5,779 nucleotides of DNA. It comes from Ruminococcaceae bacterium UBA5396. Lineage in GTDB: Bacteria; Bacillota; Clostridia; Oscillospirales; Acutalibacteraceae. The stretch lies in contig DHOG01000084.1 in NCBI GenBank assembly GCA_002410715.1, positions 1 to 5,779 on the forward strand. The letters run 5' to 3'. The translations under genes and the position numbers were made by a program. The notes under the pieces were generated by a model. The model had not been told where the DNA came from. It searched no databases and saw only the letters and a program-made list of their open reading frames with translations. The first letter of the stretch is position 1; every line of letters starts with the position of its first letter. Shown here piece by piece: positions 1-5,779 of the stretch.

Positions 1-34
1 GAGCAACGCAAAATTGTCTCCAAAGCTATAGACA

Positions 35-84
35 GCAAACTATTAGGGGGTTCCAGCGAATGGAGCCCCCTAATAATAGTCTGC
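35..84 (-). terminator. GC-rich hairpin downstream of the last gene; probable operon terminator
   Basis: A long inverted repeat lies about 40 nt beyond the ThuA-like stop codon. The core arms are 41-55 and 61-75, fifteen base pairs including a run of five G-C pairs, with a 5-nt loop (56-60) and one imperfect position (51/65, T-G on the plus strand, A-C on the minus strand). Beyond a 3-nt bulge the pairing resumes between 35-40 and 79-84. The site, just after the last gene of a minus-strand operon, fits a transcription terminator. The sequence after the stem in the minus direction (GTTTGCTGTC) is only weakly T-rich, so it may instead be a 3'-end stabilising hairpin or a bidirectional terminator. 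Apart from this structure and its flanking repeat, I see nothing else in positions 1-125. Confidence 0.55.
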
Positions 85-125
85 TTCAAACTGCGGTTTT
101 GCGCCAATTAACGACTGATTCATCG

Positions 126-851
126 TCAGGATATACGCATACTTTCAGGGGAAGGAATTGCATGCGGGCAATCTATTTCATCTGCTATAATATTGGGGTA
201 TGCCCAACGTACGCTATTTGATATAATTGTTTGGATTTGAGACAAATGATATGTAGGATTGGATTCATGTCCCGGTTGGAAATAAAACACTTTTCCCAGT
301 CCCCTATACCAGCAGCAGCCGGAGCGAAACACTTCCCCGCCGGCAAACCAGCCCAAGAAAACCAATTCATCCGGTTGAGGAACGTCAAAACGTTCACTGT
401 ACATTTCATCTTCAAACTCAATGAATTTGTCTACACCTTTGGCAATTGGATGATTCGGCATAACTGTCCATAAACGCTCAAAATCTCCGTCATGCCATCC
501 AAGCGAACAACTGGTGCCCATAAGCAGTTGAAATGGTTTTGCCAAATGTGCTGAATGTAAAACAATCAGTCCCATCCCGCGCAATACGCGATTTTGCACT
601 TTTTTTGCTAGGCTGTCCGGCAACAAGTGGTGTCCAATATGTGCCCACCAAATAAGTACATCCGTATTATCAAGCACCTCATCGCTGAGCCCGTTTTCGG
701 GCTGATCCAAAGTAGCAGTCTTCACTTCAAAGTCTTGATTCTTCTCTAAAAAGCCTGCTATAAAATTATGTATTCCCTCAGGGTATACCTCGCGTACATC
801 GTCATATTTGTTTTCAACTATGTTTTCATTCCACACAGTAACTCTTATCAT
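126..851 (-). CDS. ThuA-family (trehalose-utilisation type) protein
   Basis: This encodes a 241-residue cytoplasmic protein of the ThuA family (Pfam ThuA, a class I glutamine-amidotransferase-like alpha/beta fold). Recognisable segments are the N-terminal strand MIRVTVWNEN, DVLIWWAHIGHH (residues 64-75), GLIVLHSAH (94-102), a WH pair at 119-120, NHPIAKGV (133-140), ELVFLGWFAGGEVFRSGCCW (162-181) and FYFQPGHESNPTYH (189-202). The His-rich loops and the GHES segment are characteristic of the family and there is no signal peptide. ThuA was named from the trehalose/sucrose catabolism locus of Sinorhizobium meliloti, linked there to 3-keto-sugar metabolism; the exact reaction of this subgroup is uncertain. 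A longer reading starting at 908 overlaps the upstream gene and adds 19 residues unlike the family; the start at 851 has AAGGA eight nt upstream. It is the last gene of the operon, 19 nt after the isomerase. Family assignment is firm, substrate unknown. Confidence 0.9.
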   Translation of the reverse strand: MIRVTVWNENIVENKYDDVREVYPEGIHNFIAGFLEKNQDFEVKTATLDQPENGLSDEVLDNTDVLIWWAHIGHHLLPDSLAKKVQNRVLRGMGLIVLHSAHLAKPFQLLMGTSCSLGWHDGDFERLWTVMPNHPIAKGVDKFIEFEDEMYSERFDVPQPDELVFLGWFAGGEVFRSGCCWYRGLGKVFYFQPGHESNPTYHLSQIQTIISNSVRWAYPNIIADEIDCPHAIPSPESMRIS

Positions 852-859
852 TACATTCT

Positions 860-864
860 TCCTT
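860..864 (-). promoter_or_regulatory. Ribosome binding site that fixes the ThuA-like start
   Basis: The minus strand reads AAGGA here, followed by eight nucleotides and then the ATG at 851-849. It lies in the 19-nt gap after the isomerase stop codon. Its position supports the internal methionine start (MIRVTVWNE) over the upstream ATG at 908, which lies inside the isomerase gene. Confidence 0.75.
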
Positions 865-870
865 ACTCTC

Positions 871-1752
871 TTATTCGCTAACGCGAATCCACCGTTTTTC
901 TTCTCCATGAGCAGTTTGATTATATCCTAATCCGGATAAAACTGACTTTAAAGCGGATACAGCCGTCGTGTAAGCCTGTTCCTTGGATGAATAAATATAG
1001 TCTTCCAAGGATTCTATCCCCTCAGAGATTTGGAGATGGGGTTCAACAGATAGAAAAAAATCCCCCGATTTTTTTGAAACGCGGCTAATTAACTGTGGGA
1101 TTTTGCCATCGCCTTCTCCCGCTGGCACCACACTCCACGTTGACATGAACGCATCTTTAATATGGAAATAGTGTATGTAGTCTTCCAAAATATCATATGC
1201 TTCAAGCGTATCTACACCACATTGAATAAAATTCGCAGGATCGAAAATCCCCTTTATCTTCCCTTTAAAGCTTTTGTAAATATCCAGGCAGTGTTCAGCA
1301 TCGTCACCGTAAATCCCTTTTTCATTTTCATGATAGCAAGCCACATCCGGCGGACATACTTCTACGAAGCGTTCCAGCCGCTCCATTACAACATCCCGGC
1401 ACTGTGCATGAGACATCCCTTCCGGTATGTAGAAACTGAACATGCGTATCGCATTTGCACCGAGAATTTGTGCACATTCAACCGCCCGTTTGAATCGTTC
1501 CAGGTGAGGATTAAAATCATCATTGACAGATATTTTTCCAAACCATGTTCCAACAGCCGACAAGCCTACACCATGTTCTTTCAGCTGTGCGGCATAACCA
1601 TGCACATTCTCAAGGGAGTGGTCGACAATATTTTTACCATCCACCGCTCTCATTTCCAGATATGCTATATCGTTATTTCTCATAATACTTAATTGTTCTG
1701 AAAATATTGACGACGCTTCATCCGCAAATGAGGATATTAAGAAATTTGCCAT
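871..1752 (-). CDS. Sugar phosphate isomerase/epimerase family TIM-barrel protein
   Basis: This 293-residue cytoplasmic protein belongs to the xylose isomerase-like / AP endonuclease 2 TIM-barrel family, annotated as sugar phosphate isomerase/epimerase. The four usual metal ligands are visible on successive strands: Glu in CYHENE (E142, with E144 as alternative), Asp in GIFDPANF (D171), His in YFHIKDA (H197) and Glu in LSVEPHL (E237). VPAGEGDG (209-216) is the conserved loop before the last strands. A divalent-metal-dependent isomerase or epimerase acting on a sugar or keto-sugar is expected. E. coli YcjR, a 3-keto-glycoside epimerase, belongs to the same broad family. Length is normal and the metal ligands appear intact. 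The ATG comes only 3 nt after the TAG of the membrane-anchored glycosidase gene, and its ribosome binding site (AAGGATGGGG, 1761-1770) lies in that gene's last codons, so translation is probably coupled. The true substrate cannot be read from sequence. Confidence 0.88.
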   Translation of the reverse strand: MANFLISSFADEASSIFSEQLSIMRNNDIAYLEMRAVDGKNIVDHSLENVHGYAAQLKEHGVGLSAVGTWFGKISVNDDFNPHLERFKRAVECAQILGANAIRMFSFYIPEGMSHAQCRDVVMERLERFVEVCPPDVACYHENEKGIYGDDAEHCLDIYKSFKGKIKGIFDPANFIQCGVDTLEAYDILEDYIHYFHIKDAFMSTWSVVPAGEGDGKIPQLISRVSKKSGDFFLSVEPHLQISEGIESLEDYIYSSKEQAYTTAVSALKSVLSGLGYNQTAHGEEKRWIRVSE

Positions 1753-1755
1753 GTT

Positions 1756-3219
1756 CTATACCCCATCCTTATTCTTTTTCGAAAGCTTAAAAAACCACAG
1801 CGCCCAACCGCCAACTGCCAAAACCAGAACACCTATTCCTAGAATCAGCAACTTAAGCCAGCCCATATTATTTTTTTTGTTCAATGTGGGCGTATTTATT
1901 GAAGTTGTGGTTTCAGGATTTGTGCCAGTACCTTCTGTTTCGGATGATGAAATCGAAGATTCTGATATGGATATTGATGTTGATGTTGGTTCTTCATTAG
2001 TTGATTCTGTTATATCATCACCGGAATATTCAGTCGTAGGCATATCGGTTTTTGTTGTGTCATCAACATCCGGAACAGTTGTTGCCCTAGTTGTTTCGCT
2101 CAATGTGGTCGTCGGAGGCAATAATGCGGGATCTTTTAATACTCGATTACCGGTTTCAATGTTTTTAAACATTTTCTTTAAAGCTTCCCCTGCAGGCCGA
2201 AGTTTCCAGCTACCGGTAGTCCCTTCAAAGATTTTGTCAATAGAGTCATCAGAATCAGTTTTACGCCCGGGACCTACCCAATAGTTTATCCCATGCAGAT
2301 TCGGGATTGTTTGAATAAAGTCAAACCATTTTTGCAAAACTTCCAATTGTTTCTCATTTGTTACACGTCCCTTAATACTATATCCGAATTCCGCTATAAC
2401 AATTGGTACATTTCGCACGTTATAAACCGGCATAAACTCACGTTTAAATTCTTGTAGCGAGGCGTCAGAGGATAAACTAATATCATTACCCGGATAAAAG
2501 TCCATTGAAACATATCCAAGCTCTTCTACTGTATCCTGGTACAATACAGTAGGCTGCGATGCGATCCATCCATTTGTGGAACGAATACCGGTTATTACGC
2601 CCTCAACGCCAATGTCTTTAAATGCCTGCTGGCTCTCATTGCTGGATGCCAACATAAAAGCATTAAATTCATCCTTCGCAGTATTGTTATTAACCCATCC
2701 ACCCTTGAATGACCTCCAATATGTGCCGTTTTCGGCCTCCGGCGTGGCATCAAAAATATCACCGGATTCAAAAAGGTCGGGGTTTTCTTTAATGAATTTT
2801 ACAATTGCTGCAGTATTTTGCTCTGGAGTCATGAGGACCTTGCTTCTCTCGATATATCCGTCCTGATCTATATTCGACTTGTCTTCCCATTCAGAAAAAC
2901 AACTGCGAAACCATACTTTTTTACCGGCTCTTCTAACCGCTTTTACCCATCTACGCATATAGTCGGGATAGTCATATTGTGAATCCACGGTAATATGTGT
3001 AACATTCATAGAAGCAATCAAGTTGCAGGTATGTTGAATTTGAATATCATTCATGGATTGAGAAGCGTCTCGACTTTCCTTCATTGTATCAACCGAGCGG
3101 AAAACATTTGCCGGCATTTCATATTGTGTATTGGTTTCAGTAGCTCCTGTAACAGGTATTAAATAAAAACAAAACACAAATAGTACCAAAAGTCCACATA
3201 TAATATTTTTACTATTCAT
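1756..3219 (-). CDS. Membrane-anchored clan GH-A-like glycoside hydrolase
   Basis: This is a 487-residue surface enzyme with these parts in order: signal peptide (about 1-26, hydrophobic core from I6 to V23); a catalytic (beta/alpha)8-type domain (about 38-355); a Ser/Thr/Glu/Asp-rich linker (about 364-450); one transmembrane helix (about 453-477); and a basic cytoplasmic tail (KLSKKNKDGV). The probable acid/base is E161 in ATPEAEN and the probable nucleophile is E277 in IVIAEFGYS, 116 residues apart, followed by INYWVGPG (311-318) and LRPAGEALK. This matches clan GH-A architecture, but I cannot name a CAZy family or substrate. There is no LPXTG motif, so anchoring is by the helix itself and not by sortase. 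The start is supported by GAGAGG (3228-3233) eight nt before the ATG. It follows its CBM-bearing paralogue by 16 nt and precedes the isomerase by 3 nt. It lacks three cysteines present in both paralogues. A carbohydrate-binding surface protein with lost activity is possible but unlikely, since both Glu residues are present. Confidence 0.82.
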   Translation of the reverse strand: MNSKNIICGLLVLFVFCFYLIPVTGATETNTQYEMPANVFRSVDTMKESRDASQSMNDIQIQHTCNLIASMNVTHITVDSQYDYPDYMRRWVKAVRRAGKKVWFRSCFSEWEDKSNIDQDGYIERSKVLMTPEQNTAAIVKFIKENPDLFESGDIFDATPEAENGTYWRSFKGGWVNNNTAKDEFNAFMLASSNESQQAFKDIGVEGVITGIRSTNGWIASQPTVLYQDTVEELGYVSMDFYPGNDISLSSDASLQEFKREFMPVYNVRNVPIVIAEFGYSIKGRVTNEKQLEVLQKWFDFIQTIPNLHGINYWVGPGRKTDSDDSIDKIFEGTTGSWKLRPAGEALKKMFKNIETGNRVLKDPALLPPTTTLSETTRATTVPDVDDTTKTDMPTTEYSGDDITESTNEEPTSTSISISESSISSSETEGTGTNPETTTSINTPTLNKKNNMGWLKLLILGIGVLVLAVGGWALWFFKLSKKNKDGV

Positions 3220-3235
3220 ACGTTCTACCTCTCAT

Positions 3236-4780
3236 CTATGCGATTTTGTTAAGAATCACATCATCAACATATAATGTAGCTGTATAGTTATAGTCACAAA
3301 TTGCAAAACGATACGTGAGATCTGTCGCATTTGTGGTAAAGGTCATGGAATACTCGTGCCACTCGCCGTCTTGAATGAGTGACGGAAAATCATAATCTAC
3401 TCCTGTTACCGGATTATAATATTTATCCCCTGTCTTATACTTCATGAATCCCACGGTGGATTTGGAAAGCGTTCCCTGCACCCGTACCCACATTCTGAAG
3501 TTGTATGTCGTATTCGGGCTTAAGATAACTTGATATGAGTTTTTGGCGTATGATCCTGCAGCACCTTGTAACACAAGTGCATAATTGCCGCTGCGGGTGG
3601 TTTTGCTGGATACAGATCCCTGATTTATTGAAATGCGGCTTCCGCTTCCTTTGTACCAGGTACCTTCGAATGTGCCGGTTTCAAAGCCGTTGTTTGACCA
3701 CCCTTGTTGACAAAAAACATCTGACTGGCTGCGATTTTGAATGTTGCCGTACATATTTTTTAACGCTTCGCCGGCAGGCCGTAAACGCCAGTCGCCGGTG
3801 GTGCCTTCAAAAATACAGTCAGTGGTGCTGGAACCCGGGTTGGAATAGCCCGGCCCTACCCAATAATTAATACCGCTGATCCATGGCAGGGTTTCTATCC
3901 AATCAAACCATTTTTGTAAAACATTTAACTGTTGCGTATTGGTGGTTGGTGCATCTATGCTATACCCGAATTCGCCCAATACAATTGGCATGTTACGCGC
4001 ATTATAAACCCCCATAACTTCCTGTTGGAATGCTAATAGTGATTGCTCGGGTGTTAGCGACGTATCCTGACCGGGGTAAGCGTCAATGGTGACGTATCCC
4101 AGTTGTTGGACTGTTGAGTTATAGAGTACAGATGGCCTCGAAGCAATCCATGGATTGGTGGATCGCATACCGGTCTCCACCTGTACATTGAGAGCGTCAA
4201 ATGCCTGACCGCAATCTTGACTCGACTGCACAATAAAATTATTATAAGCATCAGTAGCGTTGGGTTTACTAGTCCAGTTCTGGCCAAACGTGTTTATCCA
4301 ATATGGTGAATTTTCTGGTTCTGCACATGGATCGAATATATCACCATCTTCAAACAGGTCTTGGTTATTCCCAATAAAAGCTACTGTTTTCGATATGTAA
4401 TTATTGGGAGTCAAATCTGCAGGCTGTTGATTATTGCCCTCCCAGTTATTCCAATTGCCTCGAAACCACACTTTTTTTCCTGTTGCACGCACAGCTTGAA
4501 CCCATGTACGCATGAAATCAGGATAATCATACTGTGTATCAACAGTGATATGGGTGACATTCATGGTTGCAATCAAATTACAGGTGTGCTGAATTTGAGC
4601 AGGTGACAATCTATTTGTCGATGCGCCATCTCGGCTTTCTTTCATTGTATCGACGGTTCGCACGACATTGGGCGATAAAGACGAGGCAGATGCAACATTT
4701 TTACCTCCAATTCCAGGTGATAAGACCTGTGCGGTTAGCAATATTGTCAGGAACACTGAAACCAAATGCTTAATTTTCAT
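3236..4780 (-). CDS. Secreted clan GH-A-like glycoside hydrolase with C-terminal CBM-like domain
   Basis: This 514-residue protein has a Sec signal peptide (about 1-32, Lys-rich start, hydrophobic core 6-20, likely cleavage near ASA-SS), a catalytic domain (about 36-348) and a C-terminal beta-sandwich (about 362-512). The catalytic domain carries FDPCAEPEN with probable acid/base E154, IVLGEFGYS with probable nucleophile E270, INYWVGPG (304-311) and LRPAGEALK (333-341). The last domain begins NNGFETGTFEGTW, contains LSPNTTYNFRMWVRV (420-434) and GEWHEYSMTFTT (472-483), and ends TLYVDDVIL. That pattern is typical of CBM4/9/22-like carbohydrate-binding modules. The enzyme should be released outside the cell and bind a polysaccharide; which one is not evident. 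The ATG has a strong GGAGGG (4787-4792) six nt upstream after a 149-bp gap, so a promoter may lie there. The catalytic domain aligns over its whole length with the genes on both sides, a tandem duplication. Confidence 0.85.
   Translation of the reverse strand: MKIKHLVSVFLTILLTAQVLSPGIGGKNVASASSLSPNVVRTVDTMKESRDGASTNRLSPAQIQHTCNLIATMNVTHITVDTQYDYPDFMRTWVQAVRATGKKVWFRGNWNNWEGNNQQPADLTPNNYISKTVAFIGNNQDLFEDGDIFDPCAEPENSPYWINTFGQNWTSKPNATDAYNNFIVQSSQDCGQAFDALNVQVETGMRSTNPWIASRPSVLYNSTVQQLGYVTIDAYPGQDTSLTPEQSLLAFQQEVMGVYNARNMPIVLGEFGYSIDAPTTNTQQLNVLQKWFDWIETLPWISGINYWVGPGYSNPGSSTTDCIFEGTTGDWRLRPAGEALKNMYGNIQNRSQSDVFCQQGWSNNGFETGTFEGTWYKGSGSRISINQGSVSSKTTRSGNYALVLQGAAGSYAKNSYQVILSPNTTYNFRMWVRVQGTLSKSTVGFMKYKTGDKYYNPVTGVDYDFPSLIQDGEWHEYSMTFTTNATDLTYRFAICDYNYTATLYVDDVILNKIA
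4424..4502. repeat. 79-bp near-identical repeat, copy within the CBM-bearing glycosidase
   Basis: Positions 4424-4502 match 5701-5779 with three mismatches in 79 and no gap. It lies inside the coding sequence for the segment VQAVRATGKKVWFRGN onward. The identity is far above that in the rest of the two genes, where third codon positions differ freely, so it marks recent exchange or duplication between the paralogues. Confidence 0.85.
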
Positions 4781-4929
4781 CTTAAACCCTCCAACAAATA
4801 ATTATTATTTGTATTAAATCTTTTTAATAAACCGGAATTTGTAACAACCTATTATCAGTATTCGTTGTAAAGGTCTGGTTATGTCGATACCATTTTAAAT
4901 CAAAATGAAAGCAAATCCGTTTTTTGCAT
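4781..4929 (-). promoter_or_regulatory. Intergenic leader of the CBM-bearing glycosidase
   Basis: This 149-bp AT-rich gap is the only long spacer between genes and is the best place for a promoter driving the four downstream genes. On the minus strand it ends with GGAGGG (4787-4792) six nt before the ATG. TGATAATAG within it resembles an extended -10 element, but I find no convincing -35 at the right spacing. Just after the upstream stop codon a weak stem (GCAAA/TTTGC) followed by TTTCATTTTG might act as a poor terminator. Neither promoter nor terminator is certain, and read-through from the upstream paralogue is possible. Confidence 0.4.
4794..4812. repeat. AT-rich perfect palindrome next to the ribosome binding site
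   Basis: Positions 4794-4812 form a 19-nt palindrome with 9-bp arms (ACAAATAAT / ATTATTTGT) around a single central base. It ends one base before the GGAGGG element region of the CBM-bearing glycosidase gene. It could be an operator or a small leader hairpin; because it is nearly all A and T, chance in AT-rich DNA is a real alternative. Confidence 0.35.
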
Positions 4930-5779
4930 TTACTCAGACTTAACTTTTGCCAACATCTTTAAGTTGTGAGTATCCAGCTCAACCCCAGGTAATTTGTTAT
5001 CTGCACTGCGTTGTTCAATGCTCTTATACATAGTTTTTAAGGCTTCTCCGGCAGGGCGCAGCCTCCAGTTTCCGGTGGTTCCCTCAAAAATACAATCGGC
5101 AGTGCTGGAATCCGGTCCGGCATACCCAGGGCCTACCCAATAGTTGATGCCGACGATATTTGGAATCGTTACCATAAAATCAAACCATTTTTGCAGAACT
5201 TCGAGCTGTTTTTCATTTGAGACACGTTCTTTAATGCTATATCCAAACTCGGCTATTACAATTGGCACATTGCGAACATTGTAAACAGGCATAAATTCAT
5301 GAATAAATTTCTCTAAGGCTTCATCGGCTGACAGCGTAACATCATTGCCCGGATAAAAATCCATTGAGACATATCCCAGCTCTTCAACTGTTTCCTGAAA
5401 TAAAACAGAGGGCTGTGAGGCAATCCATCCGTTGGTAGATCTGATGCCTGTCTCTACCTTAACCCCAAGTGAATCAAAGGCTTTGGCACACGCTCTGCTA
5501 GACTGAAGTATGAAATCATTAAAAGCAATATTCGCCGCTTGGTTGCCGGTCCAGTTCTGCCCGTAATTACGTTTCCAAAAGGGTCCGTTTTCGGGTTCGG
5601 CACAAGGATCGAAAATATCATCATCTTCAAACATCTCTCGATTGCTTTCAATAAAGGCAGCTGTCTTGGCTGTATAATCCTTTGGACACAAATCGGCGGG
5701 CTGTTGATTATTCCCTTCCCAGTTATTCCAATTGCCTCGAAACCACACTTTTTTCCCTGTTGCACGCACAGCTTGAACC
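4930..5779 (-). CDS. Clan GH-A-like glycoside hydrolase, 5' end cut by window edge
   Basis: About 282 codons of a third paralogue are visible; the reading frame runs open to the right edge, where it encodes VQAVRATGKKVWFRGNW, matching residue 94 onward of the CBM-bearing copy. Roughly 93 N-terminal residues, including any signal peptide, therefore lie outside. The GTG at 5769 is an internal Val codon, not a start. Numbering from that codon, probable acid/base is E58 in FDPCAEPEN and probable nucleophile E174 in IVIAEFGYS, again 116 residues apart, followed by INYWVGPG and LRPAGEALK. After the catalytic domain there are only about 25 residues ending MLAKVKSE, with no linker, anchor or binding module, so it is presumably a free secreted enzyme. 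Its centre resembles the membrane-anchored paralogue and its two ends the CBM-bearing one. Substrate and CAZy family are not recognisable. Confidence 0.82.
   Translation of the reverse strand, partial: VQAVRATGKKVWFRGNWNNWEGNNQQPADLCPKDYTAKTAAFIESNREMFEDDDIFDPCAEPENGPFWKRNYGQNWTGNQAANIAFNDFILQSSRACAKAFDSLGVKVETGIRSTNGWIASQPSVLFQETVEELGYVSMDFYPGNDVTLSADEALEKFIHEFMPVYNVRNVPIVIAEFGYSIKERVSNEKQLEVLQKWFDFMVTIPNIVGINYWVGPGYAGPDSSTADCIFEGTTGNWRLRPAGEALKTMYKSIEQRSADNKLPGVELDTHNLKMLAKVKSE
5701..5779. repeat. 79-bp near-identical repeat, copy within the partial glycosidase
   Basis: This is the second copy of the repeat at 4424-4502, in the same orientation, 1277 bp away and in the same reading frame. 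It runs into the window edge, so the full length of the shared tract is unknown. Inward similarity continues at a lower level for about ten more bases and then decays. Confidence 0.85.

Noticed and set aside
849..908. N-terminal extension of the ThuA-like gene to an ATG at 908
   Set aside because: It overlaps the isomerase coding sequence by 38 bp, adds 19 residues unlike the family, and the ATG at 851 has a well-spaced AAGGA.
1789..1869. LPXTG-type sortase signal at the C-terminus of the anchored glycosidase
   Set aside because: The linker, hydrophobic helix and basic tail look similar to one, but no LPXTG-like motif precedes the helix (the sequence there is TPTLNKKNN), so a plain transmembrane anchor is the better reading.
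1870..2130. Minisatellite or phase-variable repeat in the Ser/Thr linker
   Set aside because: The codons for Ser, Thr, Ile and Glu give short GAT/TGT-like runs but no regular repeat unit of constant length, so this is ordinary low-complexity linker DNA.
1162..2284. Open plus-strand frames of 176 and 177 codons opposite the isomerase and the anchored glycosidase
   Set aside because: They are antisense to clearly conserved proteins; the second reads the complement of the Ser/Thr linker as a Val/Ser-rich low-complexity product. Neither resembles a real protein.
5454..5769. GTG at 5769 as the start of the partial glycosidase, and an overlapping 103-codon minus frame
   Set aside because: The GTG is the Val of the conserved QAVRATGKK segment and the frame stays open to the edge; the other frame is a shadow of the same gene.
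1..5779. CRISPR array, tRNA, rRNA or insertion sequence
   Set aside because: I saw no regularly spaced direct repeats, no cloverleaf, no rRNA-like sequence and no transposase; the repeats present are explained by gene duplication.

Overview
The window is one strand-coherent block: all five protein genes lie on the minus strand and fill almost all of it. The AT-leaning composition, strong purine-rich Shine-Dalgarno sequences (GGAGGG, GAGAGG, AAGGA), tight gene packing, Sec signal peptides and a Ser/Thr-rich linker with a C-terminal membrane anchor suggest a Gram-positive, probably anaerobic, carbohydrate-degrading bacterium of the Clostridia type. That placement is inference; no marker gene is present.

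In transcription order (right to left) the window holds: (1) the 3' part of a glycoside-hydrolase-like gene cut by the right edge (4930-5779); (2) a 149-bp intergenic region with a strong ribosome binding site and an AT-rich palindrome (4781-4929); (3) a complete secreted paralogue with a C-terminal carbohydrate-binding-like beta-sandwich (3236-4780); (4) a complete membrane-anchored paralogue (1756-3219); (5) a sugar phosphate isomerase/epimerase-family TIM barrel (871-1752); (6) a ThuA-family protein (126-851); and (7) a GC-rich hairpin that probably ends the operon (35-84). Gaps from the second paralogue onward are 16, 3 and 19 nt, so these four genes almost certainly form one transcript.

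The three paralogues share one catalytic domain of about 320 residues. It has the layout of a clan GH-A (beta/alpha)8 glycosidase: a Glu in an (A/P)E(P/A)EN motif, and exactly 116 residues later a Glu in an (A/G)EFGYS motif, then a YWVGPG motif. I cannot place it in a CAZy family. The copies differ at the C-terminus: short tail, CBM-like domain, or Ser/Thr linker plus transmembrane anchor. The likely division of labour is extracellular cleavage of a glycan by free and cell-bound enzymes, followed by intracellular processing by the isomerase and ThuA-like proteins. No transporter, regulator or oxidoreductase is in the window.

The most interesting points are the mosaic structure of the partial paralogue (its centre matches the anchored copy, its ends match the CBM copy), a 79-bp stretch that is 96% identical between two otherwise diverged copies, and the coupling of a membrane-tethered, possibly unclassified glycosidase to isomerase and ThuA genes.
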